This document shows positions 8,291-15,576 of a stretch of 64,000 nt of DNA, one piece after another; position 1 is the stretch's first letter; every line of letters begins with the position of its first letter. The DNA comes from UBA6244 sp965140775 (lineage in GTDB: Bacteria; Bacteroidota; Bacteroidia; Bacteroidales; F082), in NCBI GenBank assembly GCA_965140775.1, contig OZ223471.1, positions 4,154,001 to 4,218,000 of the forward strand, written 5' to 3'. The notes under the pieces are model-generated. The model had not been told where the DNA came from, ran no database searches, and saw nothing but the letters and a program-made list of their open reading frames with translations. The position numbers and the translations under genes are program-made.

Positions 8291-8482
8291 TTATATGAGA
8301 ATAGTTTTGTACTTCTCAACCTATTGCTCGTGGGCGATAAATAATTCGTTTTTAACTTGATACTGCGCTTCTACAATTCCATTCCTAACTGTCTCAGGCA
8401 AACCTTTCCAATTGGCCGGATGTTCTTTTTGTCATAATTCCAGATAATGAATCAGGCTGAATTTACGAGTTTCTAAATTCAT
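8291..8482 (-). pseudogene. Decayed antitoxin-like small gene with in-frame stops
   Basis: On the minus strand ATG 8482 opens MNLETRKFSLIHYLEL, then a TGA (8434-8432). The frame continues QKEHPANWKGLPETVRNGIV and ends ELFIAHEQ before a TAG (8323-8321), with a possible tail VEKYKTILI to 8291. The layout (MNLETRK start, LP-x-x-V-x-x-G-I, then I-x-HE-x-V-x-x-KYK) is that of small antitoxin-type proteins common in Bacteroidota toxin-antitoxin pairs. The stops break it at codons 17 and 54. No RelE/ParE-type toxin frame is visible beside it, so this looks like the relic of a lost module. It occupies most of the 417-bp gap between aspS and the next gene. Confidence 0.55.
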
Positions 8483-8561
8483 ACCATATTTTTAGGCAAA
8501 GTTCAAGAACACATTACTGAGGTCAATTGATTATGTTTCAGAAAATTTGACGGAAGCCATA

Positions 8562-10127
8562 TCACTCCACCAACAACATCTTCTGTTTTTTTACCCACTC
8601 ACTGGTACTCAGGGTAAAATAATATACACCGGGTTTGAGGTGATAGTCGTCGGCATGAAATTCCTCAACGTATTTGCCCGCTCCGGTGGATTGGTTGTTG
8701 ATCAGGGTGGTTACCTTACGTCCATATACGTCGTACACCGAGAGGTTGATGATGGCAGGTTCGCGAAGTTTGTATGAAATATAGGTGGATGCCCTGAACG
8801 GATTGGGGTAGTTTACCTCCAGATGAATGGGTGCTTTACTCAACTCAGGTGTTTCGGGTTGACCTACAAACGGGTCGATGATGGCAGTCATTACCGACAG
8901 GTTTCCATTTTCGAGGCGAGCCCAAATGGGTCGCACCCTTCCATTGTGAGCAACGATGTTGGTGTAATCGCCAAAAAACACACTGCTATAAGGTAAAAAG
9001 GGTGATTCGCTGATTTTAAAGTTAGAAAATGTAGCTCCTCCATCGGTGGACCGTGCCACAAACACATCTGTATTGGAATTGTTGTAATCCCTGCGATCAT
9101 AAAATACCACATATATGTCGCCATTGGCCTGATCGATGGTCATCCATGAGAAAAACTGCGCCCGTTCGGTATTGTCGTCGTTTACCCGAATGGGATCCGA
9201 CCAGGTGTCGCCGCCATCGGTGGATTTGGCTATCCACACGTCGGGATTGTCGTCGCCATTGCGCTGATCGGTCCAGTTGACATAAATGGTTCCCCGGTTT
9301 GGTGAGGTGCTGCATATATCACAGCAAGTGATGGGCAATCCGTTGCAACGCATGATGCCCGGCACATCGTAGTCCCAGCCTCCGGGCTGGTCGCTCACAA
9401 AAATATCTTGCTCCAGCCAGGTATCGCCTCCGTCCAACGATCGGTCGAAAACAATTCCAGCAGGTCCTGCCCATGCCACATATACCTGTCCTTCAGGTCC
9501 TACGGCAGGCACAGCTCCTTCAGTGGTATTGTCGCTGTCCACACAATCGCCACTCATCTCATTAATCTGTTTGGCTTCCGTCCAGCTGGCACCGGCATCG
9601 GTTGATTTACTGAACATGATGTTGCTATACATGTCGGGGTCGTCGGTACCATATTCGTCAAATTGTGTCCAGGTAACATAAATGGTGTTGGTGGCACTGT
9701 CAACCACTGCCCATTCCTTGTCCTGTGCTTTGGTACCATTGAGCCCCATGTAGCTGTCGTATGTCCATTCGTTGTTTTGGATATCATATTTCTGACTGAC
9801 AATGCGGTCGATCCAGTTGCCATTGTCAGGGTTGGCCAGATGCAGGAAGTAGAAAGCGCCGGCCGTATCCACGATGATACAAGGGTCGCCCCACACGCCA
9901 TTTTCGGGCGAGGAGAGGGTGCCACGGGTCCAGTTATATCCTCCGTCAACCGAATAATAGTAGCTATTGATGTTGGCACCGGCAAAAAGGAGATCCGCAT
10001 TTTTAGGATTCATGGAAATGGAGGGCTCTTCAGGACTGTACAAAGTGCTGATAACAATATTTTCGTATTGTGCCAAGGCGCTGAAGGCAATAAAGAAAAC
10101 AAATGCGGAGGTAAATAACTTTTTCAT
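8562..10127 (-). CDS. Secreted sialidase-fold (Asp-box) protein with T9SS type A sorting domain
   Basis: 521 residues from ATG 10127 (MKKLFTSAFVFFIAFSALAQ, a clean signal peptide). The longer frame to 10208 adds 27 residues of no known use. Five Asp-box motifs (S-x-D-x-G-x-x-W/F: YSVDGGYNW, KSTDAGASW, RSLDGGDTW, KSTDGGDTW, RSTDGGATF) mark a sialidase-like beta propeller. The end has the T9SS type A signal (VNYPNPFRASTYI, VYDVYGRKV, LKPGVYYFTL, KKQKMLLVE). I see no FRIP motif or other sign of true sialidase chemistry, so the substrate is open. The propeller is related to those at 44490-47750 and 49248-52706, with a shared FGDY pattern late in the propeller. Confidence 0.85.
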   Translation of the reverse strand: MKKLFTSAFVFFIAFSALAQYENIVISTLYSPEEPSISMNPKNADLLFAGANINSYYYSVDGGYNWTRGTLSSPENGVWGDPCIIVDTAGAFYFLHLANPDNGNWIDRIVSQKYDIQNNEWTYDSYMGLNGTKAQDKEWAVVDSATNTIYVTWTQFDEYGTDDPDMYSNIMFSKSTDAGASWTEAKQINEMSGDCVDSDNTTEGAVPAVGPEGQVYVAWAGPAGIVFDRSLDGGDTWLEQDIFVSDQPGGWDYDVPGIMRCNGLPITCCDICSTSPNRGTIYVNWTDQRNGDDNPDVWIAKSTDGGDTWSDPIRVNDDNTERAQFFSWMTIDQANGDIYVVFYDRRDYNNSNTDVFVARSTDGGATFSNFKISESPFLPYSSVFFGDYTNIVAHNGRVRPIWARLENGNLSVMTAIIDPFVGQPETPELSKAPIHLEVNYPNPFRASTYISYKLREPAIINLSVYDVYGRKVTTLINNQSTGAGKYVEEFHADDYHLKPGVYYFTLSTSEWVKKQKMLLVE

Positions 10128-10204
10128 GGGCAAAATATTCTGTAAAAAGCTGATATCATATATGATAGACAATACTAATTTGAAAAACGTTGTCAGTGTT
10201 GCCG

Positions 10205-11530
10205 TCAATTGCTGTTGGCCACCGACAAGTCAATCTGGTTTTCACCCGAAGCCACCAGGGTACTAATGGTTAGGTCTCCGGTAACGTTTACTGCCGTACG
10301 CAGCATGTCCAGAGGTCGGTCGACGGCAAAAATAAGCGCGATACCCTCGGTGGGAATACCCACCGATGCCAACACAATCACCAACATCACCATGCCGGCT
10401 CCGGGAACTGCCGCCGAACCAATACTGGCCAGCGTAGCGGTAAGCACTATGGTAAGTTGACCCGAAAGTCCCAGATCCATACCATAAACCTGTGCCAAAA
10501 ACAAAGCAGCTACCGCTTGATACAGGCTGGTTCCGTCCATATTGATGGTGGCGCCCAAAGGTAAAACGAAGCTTGCCGTTTCATTGGATATTCCGAGCTT
10601 TTCTTCGGCAGTTTCCATGGTGAGTGGCAGGGTAGCCGCACTGGAACTGGTTGAAAATGCCAGCAATTGAACAGGTGAAATGGCTTTGAAAAAACGAGCG
10701 TATTTGACAGGTGAAAAAAATCTGATAATCAAAGGATAAACCGCAAATATCATGATAGCCAGCCCGATGATAACCGTGAGACTGTATAAACCCAAAGCGG
10801 CGAACAACGAAACGGAATCTGCCGGATCGTCGCCGGCCATGTCCACAATCAATCCTGCCAACAGCGCAAAAACCCCGTAGGGCGCCATGAGCATGATGAG
10901 ATCGATCATTTTCAACACGATATGGTTCAGGCTATCAAAAAACTTCTTCACCGGTTTGGTTTGCTTCTCGGGCAGCAATACCATCGACACACCAAACAGC
11001 AAGGCAAAAAAGATGACCTGCAGCATATTGGCATTTTCCGACATGGCTCCCACGATGTTGCTTGGAACAATATCCACGATAAACTGTAGCGGTGATTCAT
11101 TTTTAATCAGTTGGGCACTGCTTTCTTTTTCCTGGGCATTTTGGGCAAATTTTTCCTGAAACTCCAGGGCTTTTTCGTGTGGAAACACTTTTCCGGGACG
11201 GGTAATATTCACCACCATCAAACCGATGGTGATGGCAATGATGGTGGTCATAATGTAAAGCATGATGGTTTTGAGTCCCATCCGGCTTAGCTTGGAAATG
11301 TCTTTCAGGTTACTTACACCTCCAATAAGCGATACGATAATCAAAGGTACCGCGATAAGTTTGAGCAAGTTGATGAAAATGGTTCCCCAGGGTTTGACGA
11401 AATGAAGGGTGAAAATATTCCATTGGAAGCTTACAGCCACCAGTCCGAACAGCACGCCCAAGGCCATGCCAATAAGAATTTTCCAGTGAAACGCCAGCCT
11501 TTTTTTCTTCATATCTTTCCAAACAAACAA
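10205..11530 (-). CDS. Dicarboxylate/amino acid:cation symporter (DAACS family)
   Basis: 441 residues with about eight membrane segments and the two re-entrant signatures of the GltP/DctA family: the serine-rich STSSSAATLPLTMETAEE and the transport-core ATINMDGTSLYQAV. Transport of C4-dicarboxylates, glutamate or aspartate with H+ or Na+ is the family role. An unusually polar loop (FAQNAQEKESSAQLIKNES) sits between segments 3 and 4. ATG 11530 is accepted; Met7 (11512) is a plausible alternative. A promoter lies at 11582-11589. The next gene downstream starts 77 bp after its stop. Confidence 0.92.
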   Translation of the reverse strand: MFVWKDMKKKRLAFHWKILIGMALGVLFGLVAVSFQWNIFTLHFVKPWGTIFINLLKLIAVPLIIVSLIGGVSNLKDISKLSRMGLKTIMLYIMTTIIAITIGLMVVNITRPGKVFPHEKALEFQEKFAQNAQEKESSAQLIKNESPLQFIVDIVPSNIVGAMSENANMLQVIFFALLFGVSMVLLPEKQTKPVKKFFDSLNHIVLKMIDLIMLMAPYGVFALLAGLIVDMAGDDPADSVSLFAALGLYSLTVIIGLAIMIFAVYPLIIRFFSPVKYARFFKAISPVQLLAFSTSSSAATLPLTMETAEEKLGISNETASFVLPLGATINMDGTSLYQAVAALFLAQVYGMDLGLSGQLTIVLTATLASIGSAAVPGAGMVMLVIVLASVGIPTEGIALIFAVDRPLDMLRTAVNVTGDLTISTLVASGENQIDLSVANSN

Positions 11531-11581
11531 ATGACTTCAAAAGTGGTAGAGGCACCTCCATAATGTGAGGTCCGCTTCATG

Positions 11582-11589
11582 CAAAGATA
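11582..11589 (-). promoter_or_regulatory. Predicted -7 element of symporter gene
   Basis: TATCTTTG on the minus strand, about 50 nt upstream of ATG 11530. Confidence 0.55.
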
Positions 11590-11820
11590 CGAGTATTGTA
11601 TCAAGTTGAAAAGGATTCCGACATGAAGTCGGGTAGGTAGATGATTTTTAGTCGGTTGTTTTGAATTGCAGCACGATTTTTTCTCGTTTTCAAAAAAAAA
11701 ATCAAAAAAAAAATTAAGGATAAAACAAAATCACCCGATCAAGTCAAAATCCGGACAGATCAACACACCAATGTGGCGATGGTATTGGATTTCATGCCAT
11801 GCAAGAGGGCACAGTCATCC

Positions 11821-11862
11821 CAACATATCAAACAATTGAAATATGATATGTTGTATTTTTTT
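11821..11862 (+). terminator. Orphan terminator-like hairpin
   Basis: Perfect 10-bp stem CAACATATCA (11821-11830) / TGATATGTTG (11844-11853) followed by TATTTTTTT. No gene reads into it on the plus strand: 11590-11820 has only poly-A runs and no frame of note. It may end an unseen short transcript, or insulate the small-RNA promoter just downstream. Confidence 0.55.
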
Positions 11863-11902
11863 GACAAAAAGCAAAAAAAACTTGTACTGAGCCCAAAAAT
11901 AT

Positions 11903-11935
11903 TTTGACAATATATACAACAATAACGTATATTTG
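11903..11935 (+). promoter_or_regulatory. Promoter of the small RNA gene
   Basis: -33 TTTG (11903-11906) and -7 TATATTTG (11928-11935), spaced 21 bp: a full Bacteroidota promoter with both elements. No protein-coding frame follows it. Confidence 0.7.
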
Positions 11936-11940
11936 TCTTT

Positions 11941-12091
11941 ACATTAATAAATATTTGAGTTTAGATAGAGGAAATATGCGAAAGCAGGACTCTTGCTACT
12001 AACTTTTGTCCTGCTTCGCTCCTCTATCACTTAACTTCTAACATGATCGAATTCTTTGCACAAACGTTGCACCCCGATCGTGTTTTTTTTT
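11941..12091 (+). ncRNA. Unidentified structured small RNA (~150 nt)
   Basis: Bounded by the promoter at 11903-11935 and the terminator at 12041-12091. The body is a long hairpin. Left arm 11964-11990 (GATAGAGGA, bulge AATAT, GCGAaAGCAGGAC) pairs with right arm 12008-12028. All 21 bases of the right arm pair, leaving one 5-nt and one 1-nt bulge on the left. The loop is 17 nt. It does not look like SRP RNA, tmRNA or RNase P RNA, and I could not match it to 6S RNA. An 8-codon frame (MRKQDSCY, 11976-12002) lies inside, but most of it is stem sequence. The downstream gene pfkA has its own promoter beyond the terminator, so this is not simply a pfkA leader. Confidence 0.6.
12041..12091 (+). terminator. 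Terminator of the small RNA gene
   Basis: Stem ACATGATCG (12041-12049) / CGATCGTGT (12075-12083), one G-T pair, followed by an uninterrupted run of eight or more T. Confidence 0.75.
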
Positions 12092-12157
12092 ATCTTTTTT
12101 TCTCCATGCGGCATTTTTGGCTTCTTTTGGATTAATTTCAAGGTATTTGTTATTTGT

Positions 12158-12192
12158 TTTGACCTTTCACTGAGTAAAAACGGGTATTTTTG
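12158..12192 (+). promoter_or_regulatory. Promoter of pfkA
   Basis: TTTG (12158-12161), 23 bp, then TATTTTTG (12185-12192). The ATG at 12214 would have a leader of about 15 nt. Confidence 0.65.
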
Positions 12193-12213
12193 TCGTATAA
12201 TATTTCAGAACCA

Positions 12214-13254
12214 ATGAGCACAAAAGCAAAAAAGAGAATCGGCATTCTGACTGCCGGAGGCGATTGTCCCGGATTGAACGCCGCCATCAGGGGTGTGGGC
12301 AAAACTGCCATAGTAAAATATGGAATGGAAGTGGTTGGTATATCTTCCGGTTTTACGGGTCTGATAAACAAGGAATATGAAAAACTAAACGAAAACCAGC
12401 TTTCAGGCATATTAACGCTGGGAGGCACCATTTTGGGCACTTCGCGCGAAAAACCTTACAAACGGGGTGGTGAGCTGGATGTGGACAAACCGGCACTCAT
12501 CAAACAACATTACGACGAACTGGGACTGGATGCCGTGGTATGCATCGGTGGCAACGGCACCATGAAAACGGCTGCTTTACTGGCCAAAGAGGGACTTCAT
12601 GTTATCGGTATCCCTAAAACCATTGACAACGACGTGTGGGGGACCGATGTTACTTTTGGATTTGACTCCGCTCTATGGATTACCACCGATGCCATCGACC
12701 GATTGCACACCACAGCCAACTCCCACAGCCGGGTGATGGTAATTGAATTGATGGGGCATGATGCCGGCTGGCTTACCCTTTATGCAGGCATGGCCGGGGG
12801 TGGCGACGTGATTCTGATTCCGGAAATTGACTACGACATGAAAATCGTTAATAAATACCTGAAAGCCAGAGCTGAAAAGAAAAAATCCTATTCGATTGTG
12901 GTGGTAGCCGAAGGTATTAAAAAGCCCAAAGAGATGTCAGCAGCCTCTTATATCGCCGAGCAAATAGAAGCCGGAACCGGTATCGAAACACGCAAAACCA
13001 TATTGGGTTATATCCAGCGCGGAGGCAGTCCGTCGCCCATGGACCGTATTTTGGCTACCCGCTTTGGTGCCTCAGCCGTTGAACTGATCGCCAAAGAAAA
13101 ATATGGAAGGATGGTGATCAAGAAGGGTGAAAAAATTAAAAACTTACCCCTGAGTGAGGTGGGAGGCAAAGTACGTCTTGTACCTGAAAATCACCCTGTT
13201 GTGCTAAAGGCCAGAGGCCTGGGCGTGTGCATGGGGAATAAAAAAATCAGATAG
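12214..13254 (+). CDS. pfkA: 6-phosphofructokinase, mixed ATP/PPi clade
   Basis: 346 residues from ATG 12214 (MSTKAKKRIGILTAGGDCPG). An upstream TTG at 12190 lies inside the -7 box and is rejected. The enzyme phosphorylates fructose 6-phosphate in glycolysis. The diagnostic sites are GGNGT at 112-116 and PKTIDND at 134-140, with D138 as the catalytic base. At the positions equivalent to E. coli 104 and 124 it has Gly and Lys, the combination I associate with ATP users in the mixed-substrate group; PPi enzymes have Asp and Lys. Asn114 replaces the usual Asp103. The TPR-LuxR gene follows 14 bp after the stop and is probably co-transcribed. Confidence 0.9.
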   Translation: MSTKAKKRIGILTAGGDCPGLNAAIRGVGKTAIVKYGMEVVGISSGFTGLINKEYEKLNENQLSGILTLGGTILGTSREKPYKRGGELDVDKPALIKQHYDELGLDAVVCIGGNGTMKTAALLAKEGLHVIGIPKTIDNDVWGTDVTFGFDSALWITTDAIDRLHTTANSHSRVMVIELMGHDAGWLTLYAGMAGGGDVILIPEIDYDMKIVNKYLKARAEKKKSYSIVVVAEGIKKPKEMSAASYIAEQIEAGTGIETRKTILGYIQRGGSPSPMDRILATRFGASAVELIAKEKYGRMVIKKGEKIKNLPLSEVGGKVRLVPENHPVVLKARGLGVCMGNKKIR

Positions 13255-13268
13255 TTTCCATTTGGCTT

Positions 13269-14837
13269 ATGCTAGCAACCCTCAGGTTTTTCTTATTATT
13301 CATGGTGCCTTTCTTGCTTATGGCGTGCCATGGTGGAACAACTTCCACTAAAACTAAACGTGAAGCTGACCAAGTGGTTGATCAGATCAATTCGGTTAAA
13401 GAAAGTTTGTCCAAAATACATCAACCCGATAGTTTGGCTTTGGAAGCCGAAATGCAATCGTTGAAGTTGATGAATAAATTGCCCGATTCGGTATTGGCTC
13501 CATTTTTTCAGGAGGTGGGCATGATGTTTTACGGCTTGTCGGCTTATGACGATGCCTACGACTATTTTGAAAAAAGCAAGTTCCATTACCAACAAGCCAA
13601 CCAGCCCCTGAAGGCCATCCGGATGATAAGCAACCAGGCTGTATTGCAGGAGCTTAGAGGTAATTATAAGGAAGCCATCGACATGTATTTAGATGCGGCC
13701 AACTATTTTTCGGATGCCCGTGATTTTCGTGCCCTTGCTTTGGTTTATACCAATATAGCCGTGGTATATCAGGAAATGGGCATGGCCGACAAATCGTTGG
13801 AATACAACAAAATGGGATTGAAAATAAAAAACGAAGAACACGATTCGCTGGGCATGGCTTCCAACCTGAACAACATTGGGGTGTTGTACGACGAATATTT
13901 CCAACATACCGATTCGGCACTTTACTATTACCAAAAGGCTGTGGATTTGTACCATAAGTTTCACGCTTCCGAACGATTGGCTTTTGCGCTCAACAATGTG
14001 GGACGTATGCATTTGGAGATGAACCAACAAAGTCTGGCAAAAAAGGAATTAGCACGTGCTTATGCCTTAATGGACAGCCTGAACAATGCACATGGAAGGG
14101 CCAAAGTATTAAGAAATCAGGGAGAGCTTTATTTTTCACAGCTCAACAACCAGCAGGCTATCAAAGCTTTCAACCAATCCATGAAGCTGTTTGAGGAATT
14201 GGGTGACAAAAAAAGTGTGGTAGAAGTAAGCGAATTGCTGTCGAAAGTCTATCTGGCCGCCGGAAACTACGCCAAAGCTGCCCAATACCTTAAATTACAA
14301 AGTCAGGTAAAAGACGAGCTCATGAGCGCCGAAAGCAAATCCATCATTGCCGAAATGGAAACCCGATTTCAGGTGAGAGAAAAAAATAAAACCATCGCCT
14401 TGCTCGAACTTCAGGACGAAATCAACCACCGAAAAATTACTGCCCAACTCTGGGGTCTCGGACTTCTGTTGGTGATTTTTGCTCTCTTATTGGCTTTGTT
14501 TTATTTTTACATATCACGCAGCAAACTGAAGCAAAAACAACTTAGGCTGGAGTTGCAAAACTACCTGTTGGAAATACGTGATATGAAAACGGCCATCAGC
14601 CAAACACCTGCTGAATCTGCCGATGAAAACATTGGTCCGGATTTTGAAGAATACGACCTCACCGAACGTGAAAAGGAAGTATTGCAAATGATTGCCAAAG
14701 GATATAAAAACACAGATATTGCCGACAAACTCTTTGTATCGGAAAATACCATCAAAACCCACATCAAACACATTTACGTAAAACTGGATGTAAAAAACCG
14801 GGTGGAAGCCCTGAAACGGGTAAAATTGGTGCAATAA
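13269..14837 (+). CDS. Membrane-spanning TPR-LuxR one-component regulator
   Basis: 522 residues. The N-terminus (MLATLRFFLLFMVPFLLMAC) is a signal peptide with a possible lipobox at Cys20. Next come about six TPR-type helical repeats (e.g. LALVYTNIAVVYQEMGMADK, ASNLNNIGVLYDEYF, AFALNNVGRMHLEM) to residue ~370. One membrane segment follows (~393-416, LWGLGLLLVIFALLLALFYFY), then a short coiled coil and a LuxR-type DNA-binding domain (463-522: LTEREKEVLQMIAKGYKNTDIA, SENTIKTHI). The expected topology puts the TPR sensor outside the inner membrane and the DNA-binding domain inside. This architecture recurs in Bacteroidota, but its signals are mostly unknown. It follows pfkA closely, suggesting a link to carbon metabolism, though this is only positional. 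Confidence 0.87.
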   Translation: MLATLRFFLLFMVPFLLMACHGGTTSTKTKREADQVVDQINSVKESLSKIHQPDSLALEAEMQSLKLMNKLPDSVLAPFFQEVGMMFYGLSAYDDAYDYFEKSKFHYQQANQPLKAIRMISNQAVLQELRGNYKEAIDMYLDAANYFSDARDFRALALVYTNIAVVYQEMGMADKSLEYNKMGLKIKNEEHDSLGMASNLNNIGVLYDEYFQHTDSALYYYQKAVDLYHKFHASERLAFALNNVGRMHLEMNQQSLAKKELARAYALMDSLNNAHGRAKVLRNQGELYFSQLNNQQAIKAFNQSMKLFEELGDKKSVVEVSELLSKVYLAAGNYAKAAQYLKLQSQVKDELMSAESKSIIAEMETRFQVREKNKTIALLELQDEINHRKITAQLWGLGLLLVIFALLLALFYFYISRSKLKQKQLRLELQNYLLEIRDMKTAISQTPAESADENIGPDFEEYDLTEREKEVLQMIAKGYKNTDIADKLFVSENTIKTHIKHIYVKLDVKNRVEALKRVKLVQ

Positions 14838-14867
14838 GGTTACAAATCAGGTAATTTTGTAGAATAT

Positions 14868-14881
14868 CACCCGAAAGGGTG
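14868..14881. repeat. Short GAAA-tetraloop hairpin
   Basis: CACCCGAAAGGGTG, a perfect 5-bp stem with a GNRA loop, in the 91-bp gap after the LuxR gene. A near copy (TACCCGAAAGGGTA) lies at 62373-62386. Confidence 0.5.
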
Positions 14882-14928
14882 AAGCCTGTGCGACCTAAAC
14901 CCCCGTACTTTGCCGGCAAATGAGTTGC

Positions 14929-15507
14929 ATGAAAAAGTGGATTTTGATAGGAATTATATTTTTAAGCACTATTGGCCTGATGTCTCAGGAGTCGTCTCCC
15001 AAGGGGTTGCAGCAAGCCATCGTCCAATACCGGTTGAAAGGTTCGGGAGCGGATTCGGGAAAAGCAACCTTGTTTCTGGACGATTTTGGTACAAAAAAGG
15101 CACTTCATACCGTCATTCTTTCCGATGCAAGCAACATTCAATCAGAATATTACGAATTGGAAATTAATCAGCAACACACCGCATATGATATGGTGACACA
15201 ACAATATCTCGACAGCGAAGCAGTGATGGATGTACCCACTTCCATTATCCTTACCGGTTTTAACCCCGAAATACTGACAAGTTTGGGTTATATGCCCTGT
15301 GGAAAATGTATGGTGGCCCAAAAAACCTGTGGTGCCTACTGCAACAACTCCGACACCATTTGCCTGTGGCAGGGAGTTGTACTAAAATTGGCCATGCATC
15401 TGTCTTTGGTTTCCATTCAGTTGGAAGCTACCGATATCGATTTGGCTAAACCCAAAGCCTCGGCATTTCAATTACCAGATTTCAATTCATTAAATCATCC
15501 GAATTAA
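14929..15507 (+). CDS. Exported protein of unknown function, related to the 19501-20550 product
   Basis: 192 residues from ATG 14929 (MKKWILIGIIFLSTIGLMSQ, signal peptide). ATG 14920 adds MSC and sits only a few bases after a -7-like TACTTTG at 14907-14913. The mature part has AIVQYRLKGSGADSGKATLFLDD, a four-cysteine segment (PCGKCMVAQKTCGAYC) and ICLWQGVVLKL near the end. The first and last of these match the 19501-20550 protein (AIVTYQLDGSEKGTKTLYIDR and IWVWKGLTLKS), so the two are diverged paralogues. The pattern recalls periplasmic DUF4412-like proteins, but I do not recognise the family. It begins a run of four exported proteins. Confidence 0.75.
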   Translation: MKKWILIGIIFLSTIGLMSQESSPKGLQQAIVQYRLKGSGADSGKATLFLDDFGTKKALHTVILSDASNIQSEYYELEINQQHTAYDMVTQQYLDSEAVMDVPTSIILTGFNPEILTSLGYMPCGKCMVAQKTCGAYCNNSDTICLWQGVVLKLAMHLSLVSIQLEATDIDLAKPKASAFQLPDFNSLNHPN

Positions 15508-15576
15508 ATTGAGGCTATAAAATTCAAATTCAATAATATAACAAATTAACACATAAATAAATTAAAAATTAACTCA

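Noticed and set aside
11976..12002. 8-codon leader peptide MRKQDSCY
   Set aside because: Mostly stem sequence of the small RNA, followed by a terminator and a separate pfkA promoter, so an attenuation role is not supported.
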